Source of the DNA: Dugong dugon
Lineage: Eukaryota; Chordata; Mammalia; Sirenia; Dugongidae
Assembly (NCBI GenBank): GCA_030035585.1
Contig: CM057469.1
Coordinates: forward strand, 18,904,501-18,968,500
Length of the DNA stretch: 64,000 nt
Direction: 5' to 3'
The position numbers and the translations under genes are program-made. The notes beneath the pieces are model-generated. The model did not search any database, was not told where the DNA came from, and saw nothing but the letters and a program-made list of their open reading frames with translations. Shown in pieces: positions 43,561 through 52,990 of this stretch (positions are counted from its first letter, which is position 1; the number at the start of each line of letters is the position of its first letter).

Positions 43561-45205
43561 AATTGTAAGGTGCATCCTGATTTCAGAGATGTTAAAATGT
43601 GCATCTTAAAATGATGAAATGTGATAATTCTTCCCTTAACTGGGCCCAGTGGCAGGTAGTGGCTAATGATAAGCATGTATTGTACTGCATTATAGTTGTT
43701 TGTAAATGGGGCTGTTTTCTCTACTAGATATGAGTAATGTTAGGGTAGGAAATATCCCAGTGCCTAAACTGTGCTTGGCACAATCAGATGCTCAATACCT
43801 GTTTGCTCAGTATAAATTAGAATCCCAGTACTTAGTATTATATTAGACACTGCGAAGGGTGTGTTGAGAATGAAAAATTTGAGACAGATTTTGCATAATA
43901 ATAAAACTTCATTGACCCAACAGCTCCACCAGATATGCCTTGGCAAACTGGTCTTCCTGCTTTGCTTTGAATGATGTCATAGATTATCTTCCATATTGAC
44001 ACCACATCCCATGGGAAATAGAAATCTTATCTTGCTTGGAAATATTGCAAATACGTATATATGCATCTTGCATAGGATTTCAAAGACAGATGACCATTTT
44101 GACTGGAAGAAAAGGTGAACAATATTCCTAGTGGCCTTGAAATGCCTACTTTTAAATGTAAAGAAGGAAGTGCTCATTCCTCCAGTTCCTTTGCTTTCTT
44201 CCTCTCATTCTGGAGGCTTTGAATGAACTGCCTTTTAAGGTTTAAAAATAGGTGCCCAGAATGGGCTTTGAAATATTTCAAGACTGCAGCATCACAGGAA
44301 TCCCAGAGTCTATAAAAATTTTAGCTTCATTTTAATCCCGACGAACACTGTGACTTTTCTCATCACTTCAAAAGCAATAGCACTGATTTTTTTTCTTACC
44401 TTTCATCAATCAATATTTGAATGAAAAGAAAACTTCAAGTAATGCAAAAAGATTGCTTCTGGAATCTACTCTGTTGATCTCAACATGTGGGGTGCAAACT
44501 GGCGGTCCAGGGAATACAAATTGACCCACCTGGAAACTATTATGAAGCTGGGCATCCTTTCCGCTGACAAGGACATCTCTACAAAGGGGTTCTTTGCTGG
44601 GTTTCTTAGAGATATAACAAAACTGTTAGAAGGATGTTAATTGTTTTCCCTCTCCCTCTCTTTGGTTACATAAAACCAAAGGCAGAGTATAGTGGATGGG
44701 CCACGTAATACTGGGAGTGTACCTTGCCCATATTCTCCTTCTAAGATGTGGGTGTTCTTTGTGCATGTCACCCTGCTTTGTATCATATAATGCCATAACC
44801 TGGGCCACAACTGACTGCTTTGTGAAGCAGCTCTAGCCAAAGCCAGGAAGCTATAAAGGGAGAATATAGGCCCATGAGGTGGCCTGATATAAGGACCCTA
44901 CCCAACAGGATTAAATGGCGATTATCCTGAGACAGTTTTGAATGTGAACCAGACAGAGGGAGGCATTAGACACTGAATCTGAGAAAATGAGTTAGTAGTA
45001 TGGCCATGTCAGTAGAGCAGCGTGTAGGAAACAATAGCAGCTCTACTGACCTGCTCATCTTATTATCAGTGCCGCTATACCAATCCTCTTCTACATGTTA
45101 CTGTCAAAAAAAGATTAGCATAGCGTGCTTATGAAAGTATTTCACAGGGGGGAGGGCCGGCAGGCAAACAAATGCAGAACGTGTGCGTTATTTGCGTAAA
45201 AATAC
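43561..45205. other. Unassigned DNA with one protein-like short frame
   Basis: No repeat was recognised with confidence. An open stretch at 44437-44637 (ATG at 44485) gives a 51-residue product with charged, helix-friendly composition (residues ...LETIMKLGILSADKD..., ...FLRDITKLLEGC). I do not recognise it. A frame of this length is expected by chance, so it is noted rather than called as a gene. Confidence 0.35.
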
Positions 45206-45280
45206 ACTGTGTGTGTGTATGTATCTATGTGTGTGCGTATGTATGTATATACATATATATATACACATATATATATATAT
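45206..45280. repeat. GT/TATG/TA microsatellite
   Basis: Mixed GT, GTAT and TA repeats. The SINE tail (minus strand) begins directly at its right end. Confidence 0.93.
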
Positions 45281-45462
45281 ACCAAACCCCTTGCTGTTGA
45301 GTCAATTCCGAATCATAGTGACCCTATAGGACAGACTAGAACTGCCCCATAGGGTTTTCAAGGCTGTAAATTTTTAGGGAAGCAGACTGTTACATCTTTC
45401 TCCTGTGGAGTGGCTGGTAGGTTCAAACTGAATGCTTTAACTACTGTGCAACCAGGCCTCAA
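45281..45462 (-). mobile_element. AfroSINE, long form with head deletion
   Basis: The tail and middle are intact ('cttgctgttgagtcaattcc', 'ggctgtaaatttttaggg'), but about 30 bp are missing between 'gttcaaactg' and 'aatgctttaac', removing part of the tRNA-like promoter. Confidence 0.9.
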
Positions 45463-45760
45463 ATATATTTGGCTTATTCTTTGCAACAGCTGCATAGTAT
45501 GAATATATCATTGTATGACTTTACTGTATTTTACTTAACCAATCTTATACTGGTGGATGTGGAAGCTATTTCAAATTTTCAAAGTAACAAGCAAGGGCAC
45601 ACCTTTTCCCACACATATTTATGTATGTATGCAAATATTTCTGTACACTTAATTCCTGTAAGTAGAATTTGGAGATTCAAGGAGAATGTGTCCTTAGAGT
45701 TTCAATGGATGGTGCTAAATTGTTTCACTCCCACTTGAGATCATCTAAGCCTTACTCTGT
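45463..45760 (-). mobile_element. Ancient L1 ORF2/3' fragment
   Basis: On the plus strand 'caacagctgcatagtatgaa', 'acttaaccaatcttatactgg' and 'ttaattcctgtaagtagaatttgg' are the complement of an old L1 ORF2 end. Confidence 0.6.
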
Positions 45761-45861
45761 TTCTTGCCATCTAAAGTATATAACCAATGTGAATTTGTCT
45801 GTACTGAAGGCCATTCACTCCATCACCGAGAAGTTAATTATGTCCAAGTTAATAATACCTG

Positions 45862-46075
45862 TTGCTGTTGTTGTTAGTTTCCATCAAGTTGATTCCAACT
45901 CATAGTGACCCCATGTGTGCAGAGTAGAACTGTGCTCCATAGGGTTTTCAAGACTGTGACTTTTTGGAAGTAGATCTCTAGGCCTGTCTTCTGAGGTGCC
46001 TCTGGATGAGTTTGAACTGCCAACGTTTCGGCTAGTAGTTGAGCACTTAACTGTTTGTGCCACCCATTGACTCCT
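45862..46075 (-). mobile_element. AfroSINE, long form
   Basis: From a GTT-rich tail through 'tttccatcaagttgattcca' to 'tgtgccacccattgactcc'; middle segment 'gactgtgactttttggaag'. Confidence 0.9.
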
Positions 46076-46361
46076 TTAATAATACCTAATGGAATCTATT
46101 CCTCATCACCTGGGGAGAGAAGCTGTGTCTTGTCATGCTGTCATTCAGTCTGTTTTACAAAGCCTTGCTCAAGTAAGTTATACAGGAATGAATACCTCAT
46201 ACATTTTGAGAAGTCCTTAAGTTGCCATCCAAGAACTGTTATATGTGGGTGTCTGCCCTCACAAAAGGCAACAGTCAAAAAGACATACAAATTAATTTCA
46301 AATGCATTACTTAGTCTGAAGGTCATGTTGACTAATCATAGCATTTGTGAAGGCCTGTGAA
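46076..46361. other. Unassigned segment
   Basis: Overlapping frames of 101 (plus) and 61 (minus) residues without recognisable family. No splice signals in convincing positions. Confidence 0.35.
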
Positions 46362-46500
46362 GGCTGCTTGGTAAGCATTATTTAGTTGGCTGCGGAGGCT
46401 ACGGGGTAGAGCAGAACAAGAACAAACATAAAGCTGGATCAGAATTCAAATGTCAGTTTTGACATTGGCTGTGAAGCTGCGGTGCAGTGAATTACTTAAT
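46362..46500 (+). repeat. MIR-like segment, inverted copy at 49.83 kb
   Basis: The core 'ttttgacattggctgtgaag' is MIR-like. The segment including about 30 bp outside the MIR 5' end ('tgcttggtaagcattattta') matches the complement of 49829-49938 at roughly 86 percent by eye. Confidence 0.75.
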
Positions 46501-47263
46501 ATGGCCCCTTGAGCCATTGTTTTTGTAACTCCCACCAAAGGACTGGGTGAGGCTATGGAAATGAGGTGCGTGTGGCCACCAAGGGGATTGGATAGCTTGC
46601 TAATAATGTAAATAAGGTTTGTCGCATCCTTGTGAGGGTGGGACCATGCAAATAAGGTCTATGGAACCCTAACAAAAGGATTGGTAAGTTTTGCCATCCC
46701 GCTAGGCTTAAAATGAGCCATCCCAGAGGCAGGAAGAAAGGATCTCAACGCTACCAAGAATGAAGAGCTAGGAGTAGAGTACATCATTTGTACTTGGGAT
46801 CTCTGGGCTGAGAACCTCCTAGACCCAGGAGACAGAGAGAGGAGCTGTAACACGGAAGACAGTGAGATGGCGAAGCGAGACAGCAGGAATCAGGAGATCG
46901 ACTTGAGACGGCTGCAGTGGGGCTTCCCAGCCCTCAGAGCGAGAAAGCTGAGTGCCTTCTGGGGAGTGCGGTGCCTCTGGGTACTTATTAGCAGAGCTAA
47001 AAGAGCTTTGTAACACTTGCCCAAGCAGGGCAGAGGCCGGGCTGAGGGGCCAAGAGGACAAGGTGTCAGAGAGAGGTGTGCCTGTGGGCACAGCTGAGAA
47101 GAGGCTGTCCTGATCAAGGAACTGTGTCTTGCGTGTTTCTGAACCTGAATTGTACCAGTTACTTCCCTAATAAAATCCATAATTGTATTGTCTGTGAGTT
47201 CTGTGTGGCCATTGCAATGAATTATCGAACCCAACAGAGAGGCAGAGTGCCATGGGAGTGACG
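46499..47263 (+). mobile_element. ERVL-type 5' LTR
   Basis: The LTR starts near 'tggccccttgagccattg' and ends near 'gggagtgacg'. It has an AATAAA at about 47170 followed by a GT-rich stretch, consistent with an R-region polyadenylation site. A related partial copy lies at 15010-15178 (minus). GC-rich frames inside it (up to 114 residues, minus strand) are shadows. The strongly eroded right terminus makes the exact end uncertain by a few bases. Confidence 0.8.
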
Positions 47264-47265
47264 GT

Positions 47266-47398
47266 TGGTGTCAGAATTGGTAAAAAGGGGAGAGGGAGGA
47301 GGCATGTCTGACCTCCACCTCATGGGAATCAGCCTTGGACTGTTGATCTTGATTCTCTTTCCCCCTTGTGAAGTTAGAGGAGATCAACTGCCACCGCC
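47266..47398 (+). mobile_element. ERVL primer-binding site and internal remnant
   Basis: tggtgtcagaattgg at 47266-47280, directly after the LTR, matches a tRNA-Leu-type primer-binding site, the type used by ERVL. About 120 bp of internal sequence follow ('ggcatgtctgacctccacc') before homology is lost. No gag, pol or env coding sequence remains and no second LTR was seen. Confidence 0.7.
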
Positions 47399-47698
47399 AC
47401 ACCATTTTTACAGAAGCCTTGAATTTATAAGCCTCAGTTTGTTCATCCGCAAAATGGAAACAATAACAATTGTATGTAAATTCTTAACAAAGATCACTAG
47501 AAAGCTAGAACAAAAATAAAATTTCTGAGTAGACGATGTGTGTTACTCATATACAGAGCTAATATTTGTTAGTTATTTCATGCTAGGCATATTGCCAAGA
47601 GCTTTATATCCCTTGTCTTCCAGGAATCAAACAGTTACCTATGTGTTGGGAACACAAAGATGAATAAGATCAGGTATATTCTAGAAATGAATCCACTA

Positions 47699-47758
47699 TA
47701 TTTGGGGGATATAATTTAATGTTAGCGTTATTTGGGGGATATAATTTAATGTTAACAT
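47699..47758. repeat. Two-copy 30-bp tandem duplication
   Basis: The units 47699-47728 and 47729-47758 (tatttgggggatataattta followed by ten more bases) differ at 2 of 30 positions, both transitions. The junction creates the palindrome taatgttaacatta at 47748-47761. Confidence 0.93.
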
Positions 47759-49690
47759 TAAATCTCAGCAGCCAATACCCCACTTTCCTTCTACATGCTC
47801 CTGCACTCACCATTCTAGCTTGTTTAGCAACTTTAATTAGCTGGGCCATTGCCCTAGTCAACATCCGTTAGTGATGATTCGTTAAATCATTTCCTTTTTG
47901 TTTATTTTTTCAGTTTGGGAAGAAAACCTCCACAAAATTACTATGAGAAAAAAAGGTCAAAATATTACTTTTGTGATTCTAGTTACACAGGGCAAACTGA
48001 ACATGGGCCTTAATCCTATTTCTCCCAAAATCCCACTAAAATGAGAAAAACTGAGAGCAAACACACATACCATTAACTATGTGGTATGTACTATTTTAAA
48101 GGTTCTTGATATGTTAACTGATTTAATCCTCACAATTAAAGTACTAATCCAATGAGAAGGTACTAATATCCTCATTTGATGGAGAAAATTCTAAAATTTT
48201 CTACAGAGATAAAAAACAGGTCATGCACAAAGGATCAAGAATTGGAATGACATCGTATTGCTCTGTGACAACATAAAAGTAGCATTAGCTTTCTCAGTAA
48301 AATAAATGGAGAGATGCCTTCAAAATTCAAAGGAAATATTATCTTCAAACTAAAATTACATTCCTAGCTTTTAGAAGAAAGTAAAATAAAGACATTTTCT
48401 GCTGTGCAAGACTTCAAAAATTTTATTTTTTCTATGCTTTTCTCAAGAAGTTACTGGAAGATGTATACCACAAAAAAAAAAAAAAATCAATGACAAAATC
48501 AGGGTAAACCAAGAAAGATAAAGATGTAAGACCTAGGAAACAGGAAATCCAACACAAGGAGAGGTCAACAGAATTTCCAGGTTGCTGGTGAAGGGGAAGT
48601 CCCAGGACACAGCTGTGCAGTGAGCTCAAAAGAGCAACCAGCGCAGTTAGAATAGCAGGAGGAAGGTTCCAGTAGGGATGTGTCCAAGGGGGAAAAACAA
48701 AAAACTGTAAAAAAAATATATATATAGTTATCTGTGAACTATATTTACATAGTCAAAATAATGTAGATGCTAAATATCAATTTAACAAAAATTATGATAT
48801 GACTATATTGGGAAGACGGAAGGAAGTGATAGAGCAAGAGTGGGAAATCATCCTCAATAAAAGCAACAAATAACCAGAAGAAACAGTTAAAAGGGTCGGA
48901 ATGAGGTTGAATGGGGAGTGGGGATGGGGGCTGGGAAAGGTAGGTCAGGAGACTTGTTTTTTATTGTAAGTCTAATAGCACTTTTGACTCTTTAAAACAA
49001 TGTGTAAAATTTAAATTTAAAAATCATTATAAATGTTGTAAATAATCCCCTTGGCTTTCCAGTTACCTAATATGTCAAGTCAAATTCTTTAGCCTGGCTA
49101 TCAAGTCGCTCCACAAACTGTCTCCACCCTCCCTATCTTCTCTCTGAGTTTTCTGTCCCATCTTGTACTCTTGGTTCCAGTCCAGCACTATTCATTTGTC
49201 CTTCCTCAATCCCTTAAAAAATATTATTCACTGAGCCTGGAATGTTCTCTCTCCTATCTGATCCAAAATTCTACCAATGGATGAACAAACGGGTACTAAA
49301 ATGAAGGCTTTCCTCTGAGAATAGCATTAACAAGCACCAAAATGTACTGGGTAACATCAGTTATCAGTAAGTAGATCAAGAATTTTATAAACTGAAAAAG
49401 AATGGATTAACAGATGGTCCATGCATATCTATGAAAAAAGTAAGTTACTGAGTCATTCAACATAAATTCATTAAGTGCTTACCATGTGCCTTGTGTATAT
49501 TATCCTGGGGGCATATATCAGAAGGTAATATAGGTAAATGCCAAGAATTCAGAGGGACAGAGGTATGATAGTGAGTCTAGAGGACTAGAACTTTCTAGGA
49601 AAGACAGGTCAATGAACAACCACAAATGTCTTATCTGCTAAGCAAACATAGTCTCTTTATAGAGAGGGCCACCAGGGGCTTGATGATATT
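47759..49690. other. Ancient repeat fragments and unassigned DNA
   Basis: L2/MIR3-like core at 48060-48200 ('actgatttaatcctcacaat'). A degenerate plus-strand repeat at about 48280-48690 ('gcaagacttcaaaaatttta', 'gagaggtcaacagaatttccag') resembles a widely dispersed mammalian relic, possibly L1M/HAL1-class. L2-like at 49070-49270 ('gctatcaagtcgctccacaaac'). No gene seen. Confidence 0.45.
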
Positions 49691-49940
49691 AAGAGAATGA
49701 TTTATCAGAGCTCTATTTTATGCTAAGCTCAGCGCTAGATGTTTTATATTCATCATCTCCGAACCATGTAACAGCCCTATGATCATTCTGAAGACAAACA
49801 AACTGAGGCTTATGAAAGTCAAGGCTTCACAGCCAGTGTCAGAACTGAGATCTGAATTCTGATCCAGCTTTAATGCTCATTGTTGTTCTGTTCTACCCCA
49901 TAGCCTCCATAGCCATCTAAATAACGCTTACCAAGCAGGT
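49691..49940. mobile_element. L2/MIR-type remnant, inverted partner of 46.4 kb
   Basis: 'gctaagctcagcgctagatg', 'cagccctatgatcattctg' and 'caaactgaggcttatgaaag' are L2/MIR core motifs. The right part (49829-49938) is the inverted partner of 46365-46478, extending beyond the MIR end to 'ataacgcttaccaagcag'. Confidence 0.7.
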
Positions 49941-49954
49941 TTAAGTGGAGCTTT

Positions 49955-50278
49955 GAGACTAAGGTAGACTAGGAGGAAAGGTCTGGCAATCTACTTCCGA
50001 AAATTAGCCAGTGAAAACCTTAGGAATCACAACAGAACACTGACTCCGTCGCTTTAGACGTGTCATTAGGAGGGATCTATCACTAGAGAAGGACATCATG
50101 TTTGGTGACGTAGAGGGCCGGTGAGGTCAACAGAGACTCTCGGTGAGATGGGCTGGCACAATAGCCACAACAATGGACTCAAATATGCTGATGATTGTGA
50201 GGCAACGTTTTGTTCTGCTGTACATAAGGTTGCCTCAAGTAGGAGTCAGCTCAATGGTAGCTAACAACAGACTGTAAG
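49955..50278 (+). mobile_element. RTE-type LINE 3' end
   Basis: Contains 'gaaaggtctggcaatctactt', the decayed reverse-transcriptase C-terminus ('gacgtgtcattaggagggat', 'gagatgggctggcacaatag') and the tail 'caagtaggagtcagctcaat' plus AAC repeats. It is longer at its 5' end than the copy at 22.37 kb and includes the segment shared with long AfroSINEs. Confidence 0.8.
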
Positions 50279-50860
50279 CTACCAGAAGACAAAAAATGTG
50301 TCTTGTTTATCACCACATCCCAGCACCTCTGACAAGTTCTGACCCTTGTATGTGCTCAATAAATGTTCACTGAATAAAGACGAACGACCCTGCAGAGCTG
50401 GGTGGAGCCAGAGCCCCTGAGCTTGAATTCTGGCCCTACCACTTAGTGTGTGACCTTGCAGTTACTTAACCTGTTTATATTTTAATTTTCTCATCATCTG
50501 TAAAATGAGTCTAATGAGACTACCTTCCTCATAGGTTAATTTGAACAGGAAATGAATTAATAGATGGAAATCACTTATAACAGGGCTGGCATCTGTTAAG
50601 AGATATTCAAGTTGCTCTTATTATTTGTATGGGCTCCAGAGACCGATTAAATGGGTTAAAGCCTATCTCTGCTGCTTATCAAGTGAGTGGCTTCTCTGAA
50701 CCTCCATTTTTCCATTTGTAAAATGGGTATTATAATAATAGTATCAATCTTACAAGGTTATTGTGAGGATTAAATGAGTTAAATGCGTGCAAAGCACCTA
50801 GCACAGGCCCTGTAACAGACAGACCTCGATAAATATTAGATAGTATTATTCTCCTTGCTT
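50279..50860 (+). mobile_element. L2 3' end and two MIRs
   Basis: L2 end at 50279-50385 ('gtatgtgctcaataaatgttc'). MIR at 50400-50625 ('gcttgaattctggccctacc', 'tgtgtgaccttgcagttac'). Second MIR at 50640-50855 ('ttccatttgtaaaatgggta', 'ttgtgaggattaaatgagtt', 'aagcacctagcacaggcc'). Confidence 0.8.
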
Positions 50861-51009
50861 ATTCACCAGGCCTTTCCTCTTACTCTGCTACTAGGTGGCA
50901 GGTGACTAGCACATTTCTAAACTAGGCAAGAACTTATTTATAGAATTGATATAATTCTACTGTAATCAATCCCTCTTCAGCTTCCTTCTGGAGCAGTCTG
51001 TATTTTTTA

Positions 51010-51775
51010 AATAAATTAGAAACTTTCCATTATGGAAATTTTCAGACACATCTAAAACCAGAGAAATTAACATAGTGAACCCCCATGTACCTATCACCCA
51101 GCTTGACCAATCGTCAACACATAACCAATCCTATTCCATCCACACCACACCTACTTTTTTCTCTCCCTACACCTACTAGATTACCTTGAAACAAATTTCT
51201 GATATCAGATAATTTCATCCATAAATAACCAATAAAACAAACAAACAAACCCATTGCTGTTGAGTCAGTTCTGACTCATAGCAACCCTATAGGGCAGAGT
51301 AGAACTACCCCATAGAGTTTCCAAGGGGCGCTGGTAGATTTGAACTGCCAACTTTTTGGTTAGCAGCTGTAGCTCTTAAACACTACACCACCAGGGTTTC
51401 CCATCTGTAAGTACTTCAGTATACATCTCTAAAACAGGAGTCTTTTAAAACATAGCCACATAAGATTATCACACCTAAATCTCTGTACAATAATTTCTTA
51501 ATATCATCAAAAACCCAGCCAGGGTTCAAATTTCCCCAATTTTTCTCATAAATTATTTTTTACAGTTGGTTGGTTTGAATCAGGATCCAAACAAGGTCCA
51601 GACATGGCATTTGTTTGACATCTCTTCTAATCCGCAGGTTCCCCAGCCCTCCTTCTTTTACCCTTGCAATTTACTGTTGAAGAAACTAAGCAGTTTGTCA
51701 TGTAGAGTTTCTCACATTCTAGATTTTGCTGATAGTATGCCCATGATTTAATTTAATATGTTCCCCTGACCCCTG
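51010..51775. mobile_element. Ancient L1M-type 3' region split by a SINE
   Basis: 'gtgaacccccatgtacctatcacccagc', 'tgaatcaggatccaaacaag' and 'gtagagtttctcacattctag' are hallmarks of old mammalian L1 3' sequence. The SINE at 51233-51400 interrupts it. Confidence 0.7.
51233..51400 (-). mobile_element. AfroSINE, short form
   Basis: (CAAA)n tail, 'cccattgctgttgagtcagt' to 'acaccaccagggtttccc'. It shares the 'gctgtagctctta' marker with the copy at 7966. Confidence 0.94.
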
Positions 51776-52829
51776 GAACATCTTGTTGTGCCAGAAGCAA
51801 GGAAGCTGTCAAAGACTTCTGGGGGCGTGTCAGGACACAGGAGCAATGGCTGAAAGTGGGGTATTTTGAGGAGCAAATAAATAACTATACTGAGACACAT
51901 CAAGTATGGTAATATCCTTGGGTCTACAGTAATGTTCCAAAAATAGATTCATTGGTCACCTTTGGAAGATGTTAAGGAAACAATTCTTTATTCCCAAAAT
52001 GGGTAAATAAAGAGAAAGAATCAAGCATGTATCCTGTACAAACTGTATCTTAGAGTAACCAAATAATTGACCAGAAGAGATCAGCAAATAAATGAAGGAA
52101 TGATAAAATTAAAATATTACCATTTTGCAGTCTCTAATGAAACAATGGTCTCTAAGCAATGGTTGTCAATGACTGCTAAAACCATAGGTGAAAAGTCGAT
52201 GAGAGTTTATGACGGATATTTTGGGTTGACAACCTCTGAACCTGCTGATCAATCTTAACACCCCAAAAAGAGAACACCAGATACGATGTTCCTGTTGATG
52301 AGACACAGTGAAAGTATACAGCTCCACCTGTGAGGTATTCATGCTAAAAAAAAAAAAATCAGAATCTGATCGTTTGAAGGTGGTCTGTACTTTTCATATT
52401 TATTCTTTTTTTCATAATAAGCAAATACTAAATGAAAGGCCAAGAGAACTCATTAGGCACAAGTCAGTCTGGGCTCCGCCTATTGATGGGTGCTGTAGAA
52501 TAGTTTTAGTAAGCAAATACAGGCACCCATAGTTACAAAACCATTACATTCCCGAACTTAGAATAGTTCTGTACATGACAAGGAAAAATTGCAGAGCAGA
52601 CAGGGCTTTAGACTTCCGAATGTGCGTGGGGTATCTCTTTTTGTCCTAATCAATAAAATGAACTTGTTTTCACACCTGACATGGCTTTCAGATATATTCT
52701 GTGCTCAAGAAAATGATGTTGCGTAGGCAATCTGGCATCTGACAGCAGACCATAAAAAATCCCTTTCAGAGTGAAAGCAGAAATGTGGCTGTGACTCTGA
52801 TAATCCAATACCGTCCGGACCAGCTCTGC
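51776..52829. other. Unassigned, possibly an unnamed old repeat
   Basis: The segment 51900-52360 has the feel of a dispersed repeat (frequent short motifs, no open frame beyond 63 residues), but I cannot name it. The remainder shows nothing recognisable. Confidence 0.35.
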
Positions 52830-52990
52830 AGCCTCCACGCACGCGTGACGCCAGTGTGGGTGTGCGCGCCAGGGAACTGCAGGCGGGGCCTCTGTGGAGA
52901 GCTGTTGTCAAGCGCGTTTCTGCCTGTCCCCGGCTGCGTCTGCTGAACCTTGCTGTGCTGTTCCCGGAGAGCGGAGAGGGCAGGGCCGGT
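52830..52990. promoter_or_regulatory. Small CpG cluster
   Basis: A 160-bp patch with many CpGs ('cacgcacgcgtgacgcc', 'gtgcgcgccaggg', 'caagcgcgtttc') stands in AT-rich DNA. It could be a minor promoter, an enhancer or a remnant island. No start codon plus donor pair was found, and frames of 62-68 residues on the minus strand are not convincing. Confidence 0.4.

Noticed and set aside
46819-47234. GC-rich minus-strand frames of 90-114 residues
   Set aside because: They are antisense frames within an ERVL-type LTR with a clear polyadenylation signal on the plus strand.
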